Shown here piece after piece: positions 1 to 11,242 of a DNA stretch of 64,000 nt. Within the stretch, counting starts at the first letter, position 1, and each line of letters begins with the position of its first letter. The notes under the pieces were generated by a model. It saw only the letters and a program-made list of their open reading frames with translations, was not told where the DNA came from and did not search any database. The DNA is from Piezodorus guildinii (lineage: Eukaryota > Arthropoda > Insecta > Hemiptera > Pentatomidae): assembly GCA_023052935.1 (NCBI GenBank), contig CM041292.1:202019799-202083798 (forward strand), in the 5' to 3' direction. Both the position numbers and the translations under genes were made by a program.

Positions 1-753
1 GAATCCAAATAACTAAGTCCCGCAAAAAGGTCTGTGTGTGTGGTAACTCCCGAGCGGAAACGGTAAGTTCTATGAAACTGAAATTTCATATTTGAGACAA
101 ATATACGCCCGAGACGTTACAAAACCTTTTTCATCGAAATGAGCTTACCAGAAGATCCACTTTATACCATGTATTTTGCACTTTTTTTCGATTTTTTCAA
201 AAACTGTTCCGACGATTCTCATTAAGATCGCTATATCGATGTAAAATTTAATGTGCTTTATTATGATTTAGGTTTCATTCGGATTATAATGGCCTGACAG
301 GGCTTAAATGCCGATATTTAAAATTTTCTTCTTTTGAAGTACCTTTAATTTTGTCGATTCTATAAAAATAATTATATCATCTAAAGAGTTTTCTCCTTTT
401 AAAAATATATTTTCATGCATTTTTTGTGTTTTTGAACATAACAATAGTAATATAGATGTTATAATATACCGTTGGATAGCTAAAGATTTTAGAAAAAATA
501 TTATCTTATACTCAAACTTTTAAAAGTTAATAGAGAGTGATGAAAATAAGATAAAACTAACTGATTATTTTAGATAATAATATAATAGATTTTTAATAAA
601 ACACATGTTTCTATATAAATTCAATTTAATTAATTCTTTAATAGTTTCACGTATTTTTGTCTTTAACTGTATTTGAAAATTCTTTCATTGATTTTAAAAG
701 TGGAGGTAAATGAAAGTCATGTGTTGCCCGCACCAGATTTTTTTTTTTTTTTT
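1..753 (+). mobile_element. RA element, copy 1 (left end cut by window edge)
   Basis: The copy enters at the block that follows the palindromic end and runs to the other terminus (GGTAAGTGAAAGT-like, then GTTGCCCGCACCAGA plus a T run). It carries a short (GT)n microsatellite near position 35, the block around TCTGACAGGGCTTAAATGCCGATA that all longer copies share, and no credible coding capacity. It lies tail-to-tail with the next copy (1368-2190), so 1-2190 forms a large inverted repeat with a LINE fragment in the loop. Confidence 0.85.
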
Positions 754-1258
754 AATCATTTTATTGGTGTTGTAAATACAATTAACAAAAATACATCAAG
801 TAAATGTGATGTGTTATATAATACAATGACATGATATACATGTAGAGAAGCTTCCCATTGGAAGCACTCTAAAAATATTCTAAACTAGAAGGTCCCGGGG
901 CCATTTCCTTTTCAGGCGCCTCGGAGGATTATCCGGAATTGATGAGGAAGAAAGGATTGAATGTAGTGGGTTAGAGTACGAATGGAGTTTGTCATGAAAG
1001 GATTGATACCTGGTCCGGGCCAAATCAGTAACATAGAGAACATTAAGGTCTTTATGGATAAGTTTATTCGTGACAAAGTAAGGAGCGTTGAGGATTTTAC
1101 GAAGGATTTTGAATTGTAAGGATTGGATGCGGGAAGAATTTGATGGTTTAGTAGAGCCCCAAAGCTCTACTCCGTAAGTCCAGATTGGTCTTATAATAGT
1201 CATGTAGATGAGCCTTTTGTAGTTGAGAGGAAGGTTTGACCGTTTGTCTAGTAAGTGT
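754..1258 (-). pseudogene. J2 Jockey-like LINE, 3' fragment
   Basis: The minus strand encodes the C-terminal tail of a Jockey-like ORF2: IIRPIWTYGVELWGSTKPS, then KILRKILNAPYFVTN, ending in RRLKRKWPRDLL. A short 3' UTR follows and runs to the T run at 754-760, the reverse complement of the poly(A). The reverse transcriptase catalytic core is absent, so this is a 5'-truncated dead copy. Upstream in the gene the sequence begins at a LSTTKGSSTW-like stretch near 1250. It lies in the loop between two inverted RA copies. Confidence 0.85.
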
Positions 1259-1367
1259 TAAGTAACCGAAAGTGGCGAGCATAAACAACATAAATCGAAT
1301 AAATAAGTAATTGGTATAATAAGGTATATCTGGTACAAGATAAAAGGTATAGATACAAAGGTAAAAA

Positions 1368-2190
1368 TCTAGTGCGGGCAACACACGACTTTCACTTACC
1401 TCGATTTTTAAAATCAATGAAAGAATTTTCAAATACAGTTAGAGATAAAAATACGCGAAACTATTAAGGAATTAATCAAATTGAATTTATATAGAAACAT
1501 GTGTTTTATTAAAAGAACTATTATATTATTATCTAAAATAATCAGTTAGTTTTATCTTCTTCTCATCACTCTATATTAACTTCTAAAAGCATGTGTATTA
1601 CTGCTCTTATGTTCAAAAACGAAAAATTGCATTAAAAAAATAATTTTTTCTGTTTTCTCCTTTAGTTGGGTATCGAATTTATTCAATTTATATATTTACC
1701 TGTTTTTCACCAGCGTTAACAAGATAATCTAGTTATTATTATTGAATCTATAAAATTAAAGGTACTTTAGGGGAAGAAAATTTAAAATGTCGGCATTTAA
1801 GCCCTGTCAGACCATTTTTATCCAAATAAAACCTACATGATACTAAATTTTACATCGATATAGCAAGTTTAATCAAAATCGTCGGAACCGTTTTCGAGAT
1901 AATCGAAAAAAGGTGCAAAATGCATGGTATAAAGTGCCTCTTCTGGTAAGCTCATTTTGATGAAAAAAGTTTTGTCACGTCTCGGGCGTATATTTGTCTT
2001 AAATATGAAATTTCAGTTTCATAGAACTTACCGTTTCCGCTCGGGAGTTACCACACACACAGACCTTTTTGCGGGACTTGGTTATTTGGACTCGGGGGAC
2101 CCTAAAACGTGTATTTCCGTTGAAAACTGGAATTCGAAAATTTTCACGATCGCAATACTTTCCCTTACTATACATAGTAAGTGAAAGTAA
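1368..2190 (-). mobile_element. RA element, copy 2
   Basis: Nearly full-length copy in reverse orientation. It starts with CTAGTGCGGGCAACACACGA, followed by the subterminal ACTTTCACTTAC, and ends with CTTACTATACATAGTAAG then TGAAAGTA. The (CA)n tract near 2050 is short here. The flanks both read TAAAAAT, which may be a target duplication or part of the element. Open frames in it are out-of-family chance frames. Confidence 0.88.
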
Positions 2191-2470
2191 AAATGGTAAG
2201 ATAATATAAAACTCAATATTAGGTAATAAACACTTTTGGATCCAGACTTCCAACAGTTATAAAAAAAAAAAAAAATGTTTTTCTTTTTGATAGAAATAAT
2301 CAGGAACACTTGATAAGAAATATAAATAGTGATTGAAGAAAGTTTCTGAGGAATTTAGAATACATAATAAAAAATCAGGACAAATGAAATAAGTGGCGTT
2401 AACAATGCAGCCCATTTTACAAAATTTTATAGTATGTTTTATGCAAGCATCTGTCATGGTAAGGGAAAAT

Positions 2471-2663
2471 GTCTGGTTCGGGTAACTTATATTATTATCT
2501 ATGTCAATCAGTTAGTTTTATCGGCTTTTCGTCACTATTTATTAACGTTTAAAATTGTGTGTATAAGATAATATTTTTTCTAAAATCTTTAGCTTTCTAA
2601 CGGTATATTGTACATAAAAACACAAAATTTTTCCTTTAGTTGAGCATCGAATTCGTTTAATTT

Positions 2664-2747
<84 letters not shown>

Positions 2748-3273
2748 ATTATTCATCAATGTTAACAAGATGATATGGTTATTTTTATAGAATCTAAAAA
2801 ATAAATGGTACTTAAGAGGAAGAAATTTTGAAATACCGGCATTTAAGCCCTGTCAGACTATTTCAATCGGAATGAAACCTACTTTATATTAAAGCCTATC
2901 AAATTTTACATCGATATAGGGAGTTTAATCAAAATCGTTAGAGCCGTTTTTGATAAAATCGTAAAAAGGTGCAAAATGCATGGTATAAAGTGGCTCTTCT
3001 GGTTAGACGATTTTGATGGAAAAGTTGCAGTAACATCTCGGTCGTACAGTTATCTTAATATTAAATTTCAGTTTCATAAGACTTTTCGTTTTTGCGCTGG
3101 TGTTACCACACATACACACGCCCGCGCGCGGACACACAGACCTTTTTGCGGGACTTGGTCCTTAGGACTCAGGGAATCCTGAAAAGTGTATTTCCGTTGA
3201 AAACTGGAATTCGAAAATTTTCACGATCGCAATACTTTCGCTTACTATATATTCCATATATAGGTAAGTGAAA
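2471..3273 (-). mobile_element. RA element, diverged copy 3
   Basis: A diverged relative of RA in the same orientation as the preceding copy. It keeps the ATTTAAGCCCTGTCAGAC block (about 2840), the GCAAAATGCATGGTATAAAG block (about 2970) and the TTTTTGCGGGACTTGGT block. Its terminal hairpin has a loop (CTTACTATATATTCC, then ATATATAGGTAAG) instead of the perfect palindrome of younger copies. A long (TA)n array has expanded inside it. Confidence 0.8.
2664..2744. repeat. (CA)n(TA)n microsatellite
   Basis: About 10 bases of CA repeat run into roughly 70 bases of uninterrupted TA repeat inside the diverged RA copy. Such arrays are length-unstable and extrude cruciforms. Confidence 0.98.
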
Positions 3274-3507
3274 GTAAAAATACACGTCTGCTAACTCAAA
3301 ACAGGTGGATTACAAAACGGCAGCCATTAAAAAAGGGACTTTGGGTGCCTTTAAGGTTAATCGTGGAATTTGTTGCAGTCTTTTTTAATTTATTTGTATT
3401 GTTTTTTACTAACAGTTTGGGTTGTTACCATCGGTGGAAAGTCATTAAAATCAATAATATTTTCTGAATCTTCTAAGAAATCTAAGTAAAATTTAATTCG
3501 GTTGCCA

Positions 3508-3744
3508 GGGGTAACCTATAGCATAGTGGCTAGCATAACAGCCTTCTATGTCCATTGGTTCGAAACTTGAGAGGAAAATCCTCAGTTATGTCGTCCTTTG
3601 GAGGGGACTTGAAAAGGTGGTTCCGAGCCTGTGTGACGTTAGGAACTCGTTAAAGGTTCCTGTCCTAATCAAAACTGTACACACAAAAGTTAGGGCTCCC
3701 ATTGTAACATTAGCATAAATTGACGTTAAATAAATAAACAAACA
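3508..3744 (+). mobile_element. SINE-A, old degenerate copy
   Basis: The head resembles a tRNA (box A near TAGTGGCTAGCATAACAG, box B degraded to GGTTCGAAAC), followed by the SINE-A body (GGGGAC, GGTGG, CGAGCCTGTG) and the tail GTTAAATAAATAAACAAAC. It has many substitutions and small deletions compared with the copies near 48 kb, so it is one of the oldest here. Confidence 0.85.
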
Positions 3745-4794
3745 GGGGAAGGAGTAGTGGTGGAATAATTATTTCAAATTAAATTGTATCAAAGAAACAC
3801 GCTCCCTCATATATACGCCACACGCCAAATCCCAAAAAATATAGAATATTTTGTCGAAAAAAACACATAAAAAAAAAAATAAAAATTCAGACTAACCTGA
3901 GATGTGACTGCTTCATACGGGTCCCAAACAGATGTCCAACACTTGAGACCTTAATTCTAAAATAAAATACTTAATTTTATAAATAAATTTTCATAATCAA
4001 TAAAGATAAAGACATCTGCCTCTGCCAGACCATTAATATACAGAAAGGGCATATGGTTCAGCTAATACATTATGTATAATTGTGATAAGGCAACCAGGCT
4101 ATTTGGGCGTTCGACAAATGAGGGATGCTAATTTTCGATTATTGTTCCAAGTTGTCAATAAATAGTTGAGCAATCTGACACTTATCATTTAAATATATAT
4201 CACATCTTGTTCTCGATTGCTAATAATAATACTCTTGAGAATCTCAAAACGCTGCAAATTATTACACAATGGTTTATTATTTCCAAATACCAATATTAGG
4301 GTATAACTGTTTACATAGTTATTGATTAAGTAATATGGAAAGCAATAATTCAAAGGATTACATCATATCACTACAGCTAAATTCAAAACGCAATATCTAA
4401 GCTAGTTATTAACCAATTTCAATAATTCTTTTTTCATTTTGTTTAAAATTTAATTATCCATTACATGGCACAAAAAGAACGTATTTTTTTTATTCGTTAT
4501 TCGGATTCTACGCATCTTGGAACGTAAGCTCAAGCATTTTTGTTTTGTCGATTACAAAGGTTGATTATTGAAAATAATAAACCAAAAGCTTATACAGGAC
4601 TGAGTTACTATTACTTTTTTTTTTATTTTCATTTAAATACTTCAAATAAAATTTCCTGATTCCAGAACACCTTACATTTTATCTTTATCATCAATAATAA
4701 CCGAGTTATCAGGGAATCACACCTCTCATAGGTTGTGGCTTGACCATATAAAATGATTTTTTTTAATTTGTTTTGTTTTGTTCTTTGTTCATCG
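3745..4794. other. Unassigned AT-rich sequence
   Basis: No coding similarity, RNA gene or repeat family of this window was recognised. The stretch is AT-rich with scattered homopolymers and no long open frame. It is probably decayed intergenic or intronic DNA. Confidence 0.5.
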
Positions 4795-4896
4795 AGGGAG
4801 TAGCGTGGTCTAGTGGGTAGAGCGTCTACTGCTCCGGGTCCTGGGTTCGAATCCCGGCTGTGGCGGAATATTATTTATTCTGTTATTTCAGCCGGG
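4795..4896 (+). mobile_element. SINE-B, 5' part (interrupted copy)
   Basis: tRNA-derived head with box A (TAGTGGGTAGAGCG) and box B (GGTTCGAATCC), followed by the SINE-B body start (GGCGGAATATTATTTATTC). The copy is broken at TATTTCAGCCGGG (4884-4896) by a LINE and resumes at 6688. It is not a functional tRNA, because the same head with the same body recurs at 59912. Confidence 0.9.
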
Positions 4897-6687
4897 ATAT
4901 TCCTGTTTGCCCTAATACCTTCCTAGCAACGTACGCTGATGACACAGCTATCCTATCCTCTCACTAAGATCCCGAAATTGCATCTATAGGCCTCCAAACG
5001 CACCTTTCTCAAATTGAAGACTGGTGTAACAACTGAAGAATCAAAGTCAATCAATCCAAATGCAAACATGTCACCTTTACCCTTCGAAGACAATCCTGCC
5101 CTCCAGTTCTCTTTAACTCCGTTCCGGTTCCTTTCTCCGACACAGTCCGGTATCTTGGCTTTCTTCTGGACAAAAGACTAACTTGGAACCCGCATACTAG
5201 ACTTAAACGACAAGAACTTAATCGACGATTTGGACAATTATACAGACTACTGAACAGAAATTCTAAATTATCTATCGAGAACAAACTGCTAATATACAAG
5301 ACAGTACTGAAACCTATCTGGACCTACGGACTCGAACTGTGGGGGACAGCCAAATTTTATAACATCAAACCCATTCAATCCTTCCAATCAAAAGTCCTCC
5401 GAACAATAGTTAATGCTCCTTATTATGTATCCAACCATACCTTACACCGCGACCTAAATATTCCATTAATTTACACCTTTTAGCATTAAAATTCTCTAAA
5501 TTTCATCCGAACCTTATCCATAACCCTAATCCCCTAGCTCAATCCTTATCCAGCTCCACACATCCTTACCATCCTTCTAGAAGGCTGAAACGGCAGTGGC
5601 CCCGAGAACTCTTGTAACATGTATATTGGAGTTCTAGCATTGGCTAGATTCTCCACTCACGTGCTTTATGCTTGTGAATTGTATATAGGTATGAGTGACT
5701 TTTGTATATACTTTTATTGATTTGGTTTTGTATATATTTATGTTGTATTATTATTATTATTATATAAATTTATTGTTTTGTATTGTTCGGGCCCGAATGC
5801 GTTATATTTTATTACTCATTTACATGTTACTTCATTTAAATACTTGTTGTTTTATATTAATTATTTTTCATTATATTCCATTGTAATAACGCTACTTTTG
5901 TTACTTCATTTAAATTATGTACAATATCTCATATTTAAACTTTAAGTATTTATTTCGAAGAAAGGAAGCCGGCGGTGTGTTTATATCCAAAGAGACTCAG
6001 TTTGTTTACTCCTGCAGCAATACGCCGGCTTATCTTTCCGTTCAGTTGTTTTTGGACGCTCAATCAGGCAGTATCTACTACGGTCTCCCGTCGTCATATT
6101 CTTTAGGGAATATTTGTTTTTAGACGTTCTATGCCATCATCCACAGAAGTACCTACGGTCTCCATTCTAATATTCCTTCGGGAATATTTGTTTTTCTTCG
6201 CTCTGTACGAGTACTCTGCGCACGGACATCAGTCGTACATCAGCCGACGGACTGCATGCGTACAGCGACAGTTTACAATTGAACTCTTAAGTACCCTTTT
6301 CTTTTCCTTAATTGTATTAGTTTTAAGTTTTTTAGGTTTTATTAGTTTTACAGCTTTAAAGGTTTATTTTCATTTTATTTTGTAACTTTATTTTTTTCCT
6401 CTTGTTTTATAAACAGATTAAATATTTTGTTTTTAATGTTCCTTAGTTTAGTTTTTATTCATTGTGTATTTCAATATGACTTCAGGTCAGACAATGCTAT
6501 CCGGCAGAATATTTTTTTTTTTTTATTAGTCTTTCCAATTGAAGTCTCTAGCATTGAGACAGATTGGTGGACGAAACATGTATATATCGTGTGAATGCAG
6601 TATGAATGTTGTACTTTATCCCTATTAAAAATGTCTTAAATTGGACAGATTGTAATATTTCTCAATAAAGAATTGTTTTGAAAAAAC
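4897..6687 (+). mobile_element. J3 Jockey-like LINE, 5'-truncated, inserted in SINE-B
   Basis: This insertion is flanked by a perfect 13-bp target duplication TATTTCAGCCGGG (4884-4896 and 6688-6700). Coding remnants to about 5617 begin at the reverse transcriptase YADD motif (TYADDTAILSS near 4930), continue with RYLGFLLDKRLTWNPH and LKPIWTYGLELWGTAKF, and end in RRLKRQWPREL. Several stops and frameshifts make it inactive. The 3' UTR is unusually long (about 1.07 kb) and contains a direct repeat around ATATTC, then GGGAATATTTGTTTTT (near 6095 and 6165). It ends with an AATAAA signal near 6664 and a short A tail. Confidence 0.88.
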
Positions 6688-6740
6688 TATTTCAGCCGGG
6701 GGGCGATCCTGGGGCATGGACACCCTCCTGGGGCACACCG
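6688..6740 (+). mobile_element. SINE-B, 3' part of the interrupted copy
   Basis: After the duplicated target site the SINE-B body continues (GGGGCGATCCTGGGGCATGG, CACCCTCCTGGGGCA), matching the intact copy at 60014-60055. It is cut off and joined to an RA fragment. Confidence 0.85.
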
Positions 6741-6984
6741 TAATCTTAAAAAGGTGAAAAATGCATAGTATAATGTGGCTCTTCTGGTTAGCCGATCCTG
6801 ATGGAAAAGTTGCTGTAACATCTCGGGCATATAGATGTCTTAAATATAAAATTTCAGTTTCATAGGACTTTTCGTTTAAGTGCTGGACTTACCACACACG
6901 GACATACAGACACATAGACCTTTTTGCGGGGAATTTTAATTTCACTTATCTATATATTCCATATATAGGTAAGTGAAAGTAAAT
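6741..6984 (-). mobile_element. RA element, 3' fragment (diverged)
   Basis: Only the palindromic-end third is present: GCAAAATGCAT-like block, TAAATATAAAATTTCAGTTT, the CA-rich and TTTTTGCGGG blocks, and the looped hairpin CTATATATTCC, then ATATATAGGTAAGTGAAAGT. It belongs to the older looped-hairpin subfamily together with 2471-3273. Confidence 0.82.
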
Positions 6985-7646
6985 TTTTTTTTCTATATTT
7001 TAAAATACCATTAAATAATGCTTGATCTCATGGCAATTATCACCAGACGTTCAGACACCACGACATAGTTTACCACTCGATCAGCCTGGACACCCAATAG
7101 CCATGCTAAGTCAGATAGGAGGCGATCTTAACAGCCTCTTCTAACAATAAAAGCGATACGATCTAGGCGCGTGGCTTGGGGGTTCAGAGCCTGTTTCGGA
7201 AAATCAGGAAACCCCAAGTTTATGGCTGTAAACCCTGGGGTTATTGCGGCTAAATCCTAGTAACTGCCTTATCTAGAGCCACTGCCGTCCTATTTACATA
7301 TGGCTTCACTTCTCTGACTCATCCGCATTTTGATAGCACTCTCTTTTGTTGCTGAAACGTCCATCCATGGTATCTCTTTTAAAACAATAAACGCATCATT
7401 TCACCTCTTATTTGGTACAAATCTAATACAGTGGTTAGAAAAATATCAATTAGCTTTATTGATGTATACCTGGCAAATGCCTTTCTTGAAGAAAGTACAG
7501 AGGAGTTCAACACTAAAGATATTAATATTCCCTCAAAAATACATGGGTGTTTTGTACAAGACCCATACACCATACGCAAATTTTCATTTAATTAGTATTT
7601 ACTGAAATTGACTACTTTATTGCATAACACAACCAGTAAATATGCC
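6985..7646. other. Unassigned sequence
   Basis: No gene or repeat recognised. 7020-7320 is less AT-rich than its surroundings and looks like unique DNA. The remainder is AT-rich without coding signal. The last five bases (ATGCC, 7642-7646) are the left copy of the LTR target duplication. Confidence 0.5.
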
Positions 7647-8654
7647 TGTCGAATTTAATCCTCCTCCGGGATTATTATATGTATCTATTGTGCACATAAC
7701 ATTTTGCAATGCTAATGTCACCCGCCTCGCGCGGATCTCATTAACGCGTGTGTTATTATTCAGTTGCTAAGTTACTTAGCTCACGGCTTCTCTCTGAAAA
7801 CTTAAAGGTTAGAATTTATAAAACTATTAGTCTTCCGACGGTTCTTTACGGATGTGAAACGTGGCCGCTTACTTTGAAGGATGAACAACGGCTTAAGGTT
7901 TTCGAAAATAAGGTACTGCGTAAAATATTTGGTCCGAAGAGAGATGAGGCCACTGGGGAGTTTAGAAGGTTGCACAACGCGGAATCGCGGAGCTTGTACC
8001 CTGTGAATATAATTGAGTTGATAGCATCGTGGAGTAAAGTTGTCGGGTTCGGTGTGGATCGGATTCCGAGAAAGTTGGTATTTGCTGATCCGAACGGTAG
8101 GCGTCCGAAAGGTAGACCGAAGCGTCGATGGGAGGATTGCGTCAAGGCTGATCATGGGGGCTTGGGCTTGAACGGAGAGCATTGGACGAGTCTGTGTAGG
8201 CGTAATTTGGTGATATCGGGATCGAACCTTCGGGTCCCGTAATCCTATTATTATTATTAATGTTACCCGAGTCAGGGTCTCAGTTTCCACACAGGAAAGG
8301 CGGGCATGCACGCTCCAGACGGAATTAGCCCCACCATTTACAGAAGTTACTTCTGTGGGGCTCCCCCGGAGTTTCTCTCTTCCTCGTCTAACATCCGCTC
8401 TGAACGGATCTTTATCCCGAGCCAGACACAACAGCCCCTGTACCCAGAACAGGAAGAGACCGGAGCGAGGACCGAAGCCTTCCGGGAGGACGAGGTCGAG
8501 CACGCCGCCCGCCGTAAATATTAACAGGGACCTGGCCCTTAAATTATATTTGTTAATCAATAAATAACTTAAAACGAACCCAAGCATTTTTTCATTTAAG
8601 GCACAATAAAGAGCTCCCGGTGGTAAAACACTTACCGGGCCCCCAAATTGTACA
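7647..8654 (+). mobile_element. Solo LTR of a Gypsy-like retrotransposon, with LINE insert
   Basis: Begins TGTCGAATTTAATCC and ends CAAATTGTACA, the TGT...ACA boundary expected of an LTR. It is flanked by a perfect 5-bp target duplication ATGCC (7642-7646 and 8655-8659). The LTR sequence is split by a K LINE (7725-8257) and resumes with AATGTTACCCGAGTCAGGG. A second LTR of the same family lies at 32185-32690, where a primer-binding-like site follows it. Here nothing internal follows, so this is a solo LTR left by recombination. Confidence 0.88.
7725..8257 (+). pseudogene. K LINE (RTE-like), 3' fragment inside the solo LTR
   Basis: Encodes 160 residues of a LINE C-terminus: LPTVLYGCETWPLTLKDEQR, KVFENKVLRKIFGPKRDEAT, RRPKGRPKRRWEDCVK, ending NLRVP and then a (TTA)n tail. 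The flanks repeat TAATGTYACCCG (7713-7724 and 8258-8269, one mismatch), showing retrotransposition into the LTR. Between IASW and SKVVGFG it lacks a stretch of about six codons that the copy at 16923 keeps (SRRLKWA). The copy at 13235 has the same loss. The catalytic domain is absent. Clade assignment is by resemblance only. Confidence 0.85.
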
Positions 8655-8734
8655 ATGCCAATAGACAAAATGCATGAAGCAGACTTGCACAGAAACTACC
8701 CATTTGCAGCACTCCAATAAATATTCAAATCAGT

Positions 8735-8995
8735 TCCGAGGGCATCTTTTTTTCAGAGGCCTTGGAGGATTATCAGGAATCTAAGAGGAAGCTAGTGGGT
8801 TGGAGAGAGAATGGAGTTACATATGAAAGGAATTGTACCTGGTTCGGGCTAAGTCAGCAACATCCATATGCTTATATTTCATAAAATGAATACAATATCA
8901 TATCATTAAGTTCTTTATGAATGATTTTATTCGAGTAAAAGTGGGCATTGAGGATTCCAGGAAGGATTTTAACGATTAGATACGAGAAGAATTCG
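8735..8995 (-). pseudogene. J2 LINE, 3' fragment
   Basis: Reverse-strand remnant of the J2 C-terminus, recognisable by the same wording as the fragment at 754-1258 (complement of CTCCATTCTC, CAACCCACTAG and AATCCTCCAAGG). A roughly 50-base AT-rich stretch (about 8870-8915) interrupts the homology. No open frame survives. Confidence 0.7.
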
Positions 8996-9038
8996 GTGAA
9001 AAACTCAACTATGCAATATATAATTTAAATTTAAGAAA

Positions 9039-9078
9039 GTATTGGGTTGTTTCACATGAAATGTCCGTTTTTATTGTT
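9039..9078 (+). mobile_element. Orphan mariner TIR
   Basis: TATTGGGTTGTTTCACATG followed by AAATGTCCGTTTTTAT matches the terminal inverted repeat of the mariner copies at 13908, 49869 and 53134. Only one end is present. It is joined at 9079 to unrelated AT-rich sequence. Confidence 0.8.
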
Positions 9079-9298
9079 CCAATTTTTTATTTATCTCAAT
9101 TATAGGTTGTTGTTTTGTTTTTTTATTTATTATTATTATATTGAATATATATATGAATTTATTTATTTTTTTATTTTATGTAATTTGACTATTATCATTA
9201 TTTTCTGTATATATTCTATGAACGTGATCTCATATCAATATTACTACTGTTCATTTTGTAACAAATTGTAATGTACCTCAATAAATAAATTTAATTAA
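9079..9298 (+). repeat. LINE 3'-UTR-like AT-rich fragment
   Basis: Very T-rich, with TTTATTTATTATTATTAT, then a TGTAATGTACC and AATAAATAAATTTAATT end. It resembles the 3' UTR of the J3 LINE at 41340-41567, which has the same order of T-rich tracts, a GTGATCTC/GAGATCC-like element and an ACAAATTGTAAT end. Short frames in it are low-complexity. Confidence 0.55.
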
Positions 9299-9820
9299 GA
9301 GAATAAAGTGCCAGATATCGCTCAGAAGAACCCTAGCATGGGATTAATTAAGCATAGTATTTATTAAGGACATCTGTCATTTTATATGATTAACAAAGCC
9401 ACAATATAGGGGCTTTACAAGGTTCCTTAGTTGATTAGCTTATATTATAAATTAGGTTCTTCGGGTGACCTCTGGGTATGTTAAAGTTTATCTGCAGAAC
9501 AATATCAACAAATTTTGTAGAATGTGTTAATTATCAGAATACATTATAGGCTTCTGACTTAATTTTCTGACGTATTATTTTTTTTACAGCCTGTAGATTC
9601 CTATACTGAAAGAATGGAAGGAGAAAAAAATTAGGATACGTGATATAATGTTCCCATGAGAACGGGATGTAAGCACTCCAAAAGATGGGACGGCTTGTCG
9701 TACAATAGAGCCCGCCCCTCGACCATAACTAACACCTACTTAGTGCTAAACATGTTTAAAATGGTAATTAGAACCTTCACTAGCTTCATTTGCTATTACT
9801 GTTCTACTGTTCAAAAATAA
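9299..9820. other. Unassigned AT-rich sequence
   Basis: No gene, RNA or repeat family recognised in this stretch. Confidence 0.5.
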
Positions 9821-10570
9821 AAAATCTGGTGCGGGCAACACACGACTTTCACTTACCTCCATTTTTTAAATCAATGAAAGAATATTAAAAAACAGTTAGA
9901 GATAAAAATACGTGAAATTATTAAGGAATTAATTAAATTGAATTTATTTAGAAACATGTATTTATTAAAAAATCTATAATATTATTATATAAAATAATCA
10001 GTTAGTTTTATCTTCTTTTCATCACTCTCTATTAACTTCTAAAAGCTTGTGTATGAGATAAATTTTTCTAAAATCTTTAGCTTTCCAACGGTATATCATA
10101 CATGTATATTAAAATTGCATTAAAAAATATTTTTTCTGTTTTCTCCTTTAGTTGGGTATCGAATTTATTCAATTTATATATTTACCAGTTTTTCATCAGC
10201 GTTAACAAGATAATCTAGTTATTATTATTGAATATACAAAATTAAAGGTACTTTAGGGGAAGAAAATTTAAAATATCAGCATTTAAGCCCTGTCAGACCA
10301 TTTTTATCCAAATAAAACCTACATGATATTAAAGCCCGTTCAATTTTACATCGATATAGCGAGTTTAATCAAAATCGTTAGAGCCGTTCCTTAAATATGG
10401 AATTTCAGTTTCATAGGACTTTTCGATTTCGCCCGAGAGACACATACATAGACCTTTTTGCAGGATTTAGTTATTTATTTGGACTCAGGGGACCCTAAAA
10501 CATGTATTTCCGTTGAAAACTGAAATTCGAAAATTTTCACGACCACAATACTTTCCCTTACTATATATAG
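9821..10570 (-). mobile_element. RA element, copy (left arm of an inverted pair)
   Basis: Starts TCTGGTGCGGGCAACACACG with subterminal ACTTTCACTTAC and runs to the palindromic end, which is cut in the middle (CTTACTATATATAG) and fused directly to an inverted RA copy. A deletion near 10388 removes the GCAAAATGCAT block. Confidence 0.88.
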
Positions 10571-11176
10571 ATTTTCTCGAAAACGGTTCCGACGATTTTA
10601 ATTAAACTCGCTATATCGATGTAAAATTTAATGGGCTTTAATATCATGTAGGTTTTATTCTGATTAAAATGGTCTGACAGGGCTTTAATGCCGATATTTT
10701 AATTTTGTTCCCCTAAAGTACCTTTAATTTTGTAGATTCAATAAAGATAACTATATTATCTTGTTAACGCTGATAAAAAACAGGTAAATATATAAATTGA
10801 ATAAATTCGATACCCAACTAAAGGAGAAAACAGAAAAAAAAATTTTTTAATGCAATTTTTCGTTTTTGAACATAAGAACAGTAATATACATGTATGATAT
10901 ACCGTTGGAAAGCTAAAGATTTTAGAAAAAATATTTTCTCATACACAAGCTTTTAAAAGTTAATAGAGAGTGATAAAAAGCTGATAAAACTAAGTGGTTA
11001 TTTTATACAATAATATAATAGATTTTTTAATAAAACACATGTTTTTATAGAAATTCCATTTAATTAATTCTTTAATGGTTAACTCATTTTTATCTCTTAC
11101 TGTACTTGAAAATTCTTTAATCGATTTTAAAAACGGAGGTAAGTGAAAGTCGTGTGTTGCCCGCACCAGATTTTTT
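10571..11176 (+). mobile_element. RA element, 5'-truncated copy (right arm of an inverted pair)
   Basis: Begins inside RA at ATTTTCTCGAAAACGGTTCC and runs to GTAAGTGAAAGTCGTGTG and CCGCACCAGATTTTTT. With the preceding copy it makes an inverted repeat with arms of roughly 570-600 bp and a spacer of about 180 bp. Confidence 0.88.
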
Positions 11177-11242
11177 GAATATGAAACAATATTTTTTAAT
11201 TTATTTGGAGACCTTTAATTTATATTTAACCCTATACGCGAT

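Noticed and set aside
1..2190. RA as a SINE or retroposon because one end carries a variable T or A run
   Set aside because: The run is at the end opposite to what a poly(A) tail would need relative to any polymerase III boxes, no A/B boxes are present, and the other end is a palindrome with inverted repeats.
4795..4866. tRNA-like sequence with good A and B boxes
   Set aside because: The same head recurs at 59912 attached to the same non-tRNA body, so it is a SINE head and not a tRNA gene. The same holds for the heads of all SINE-A copies.
7802..8668. 288-codon minus-strand open frame
   Set aside because: It runs antisense across a K LINE fragment and an LTR whose own features are on the plus strand. 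No recognisable domain.
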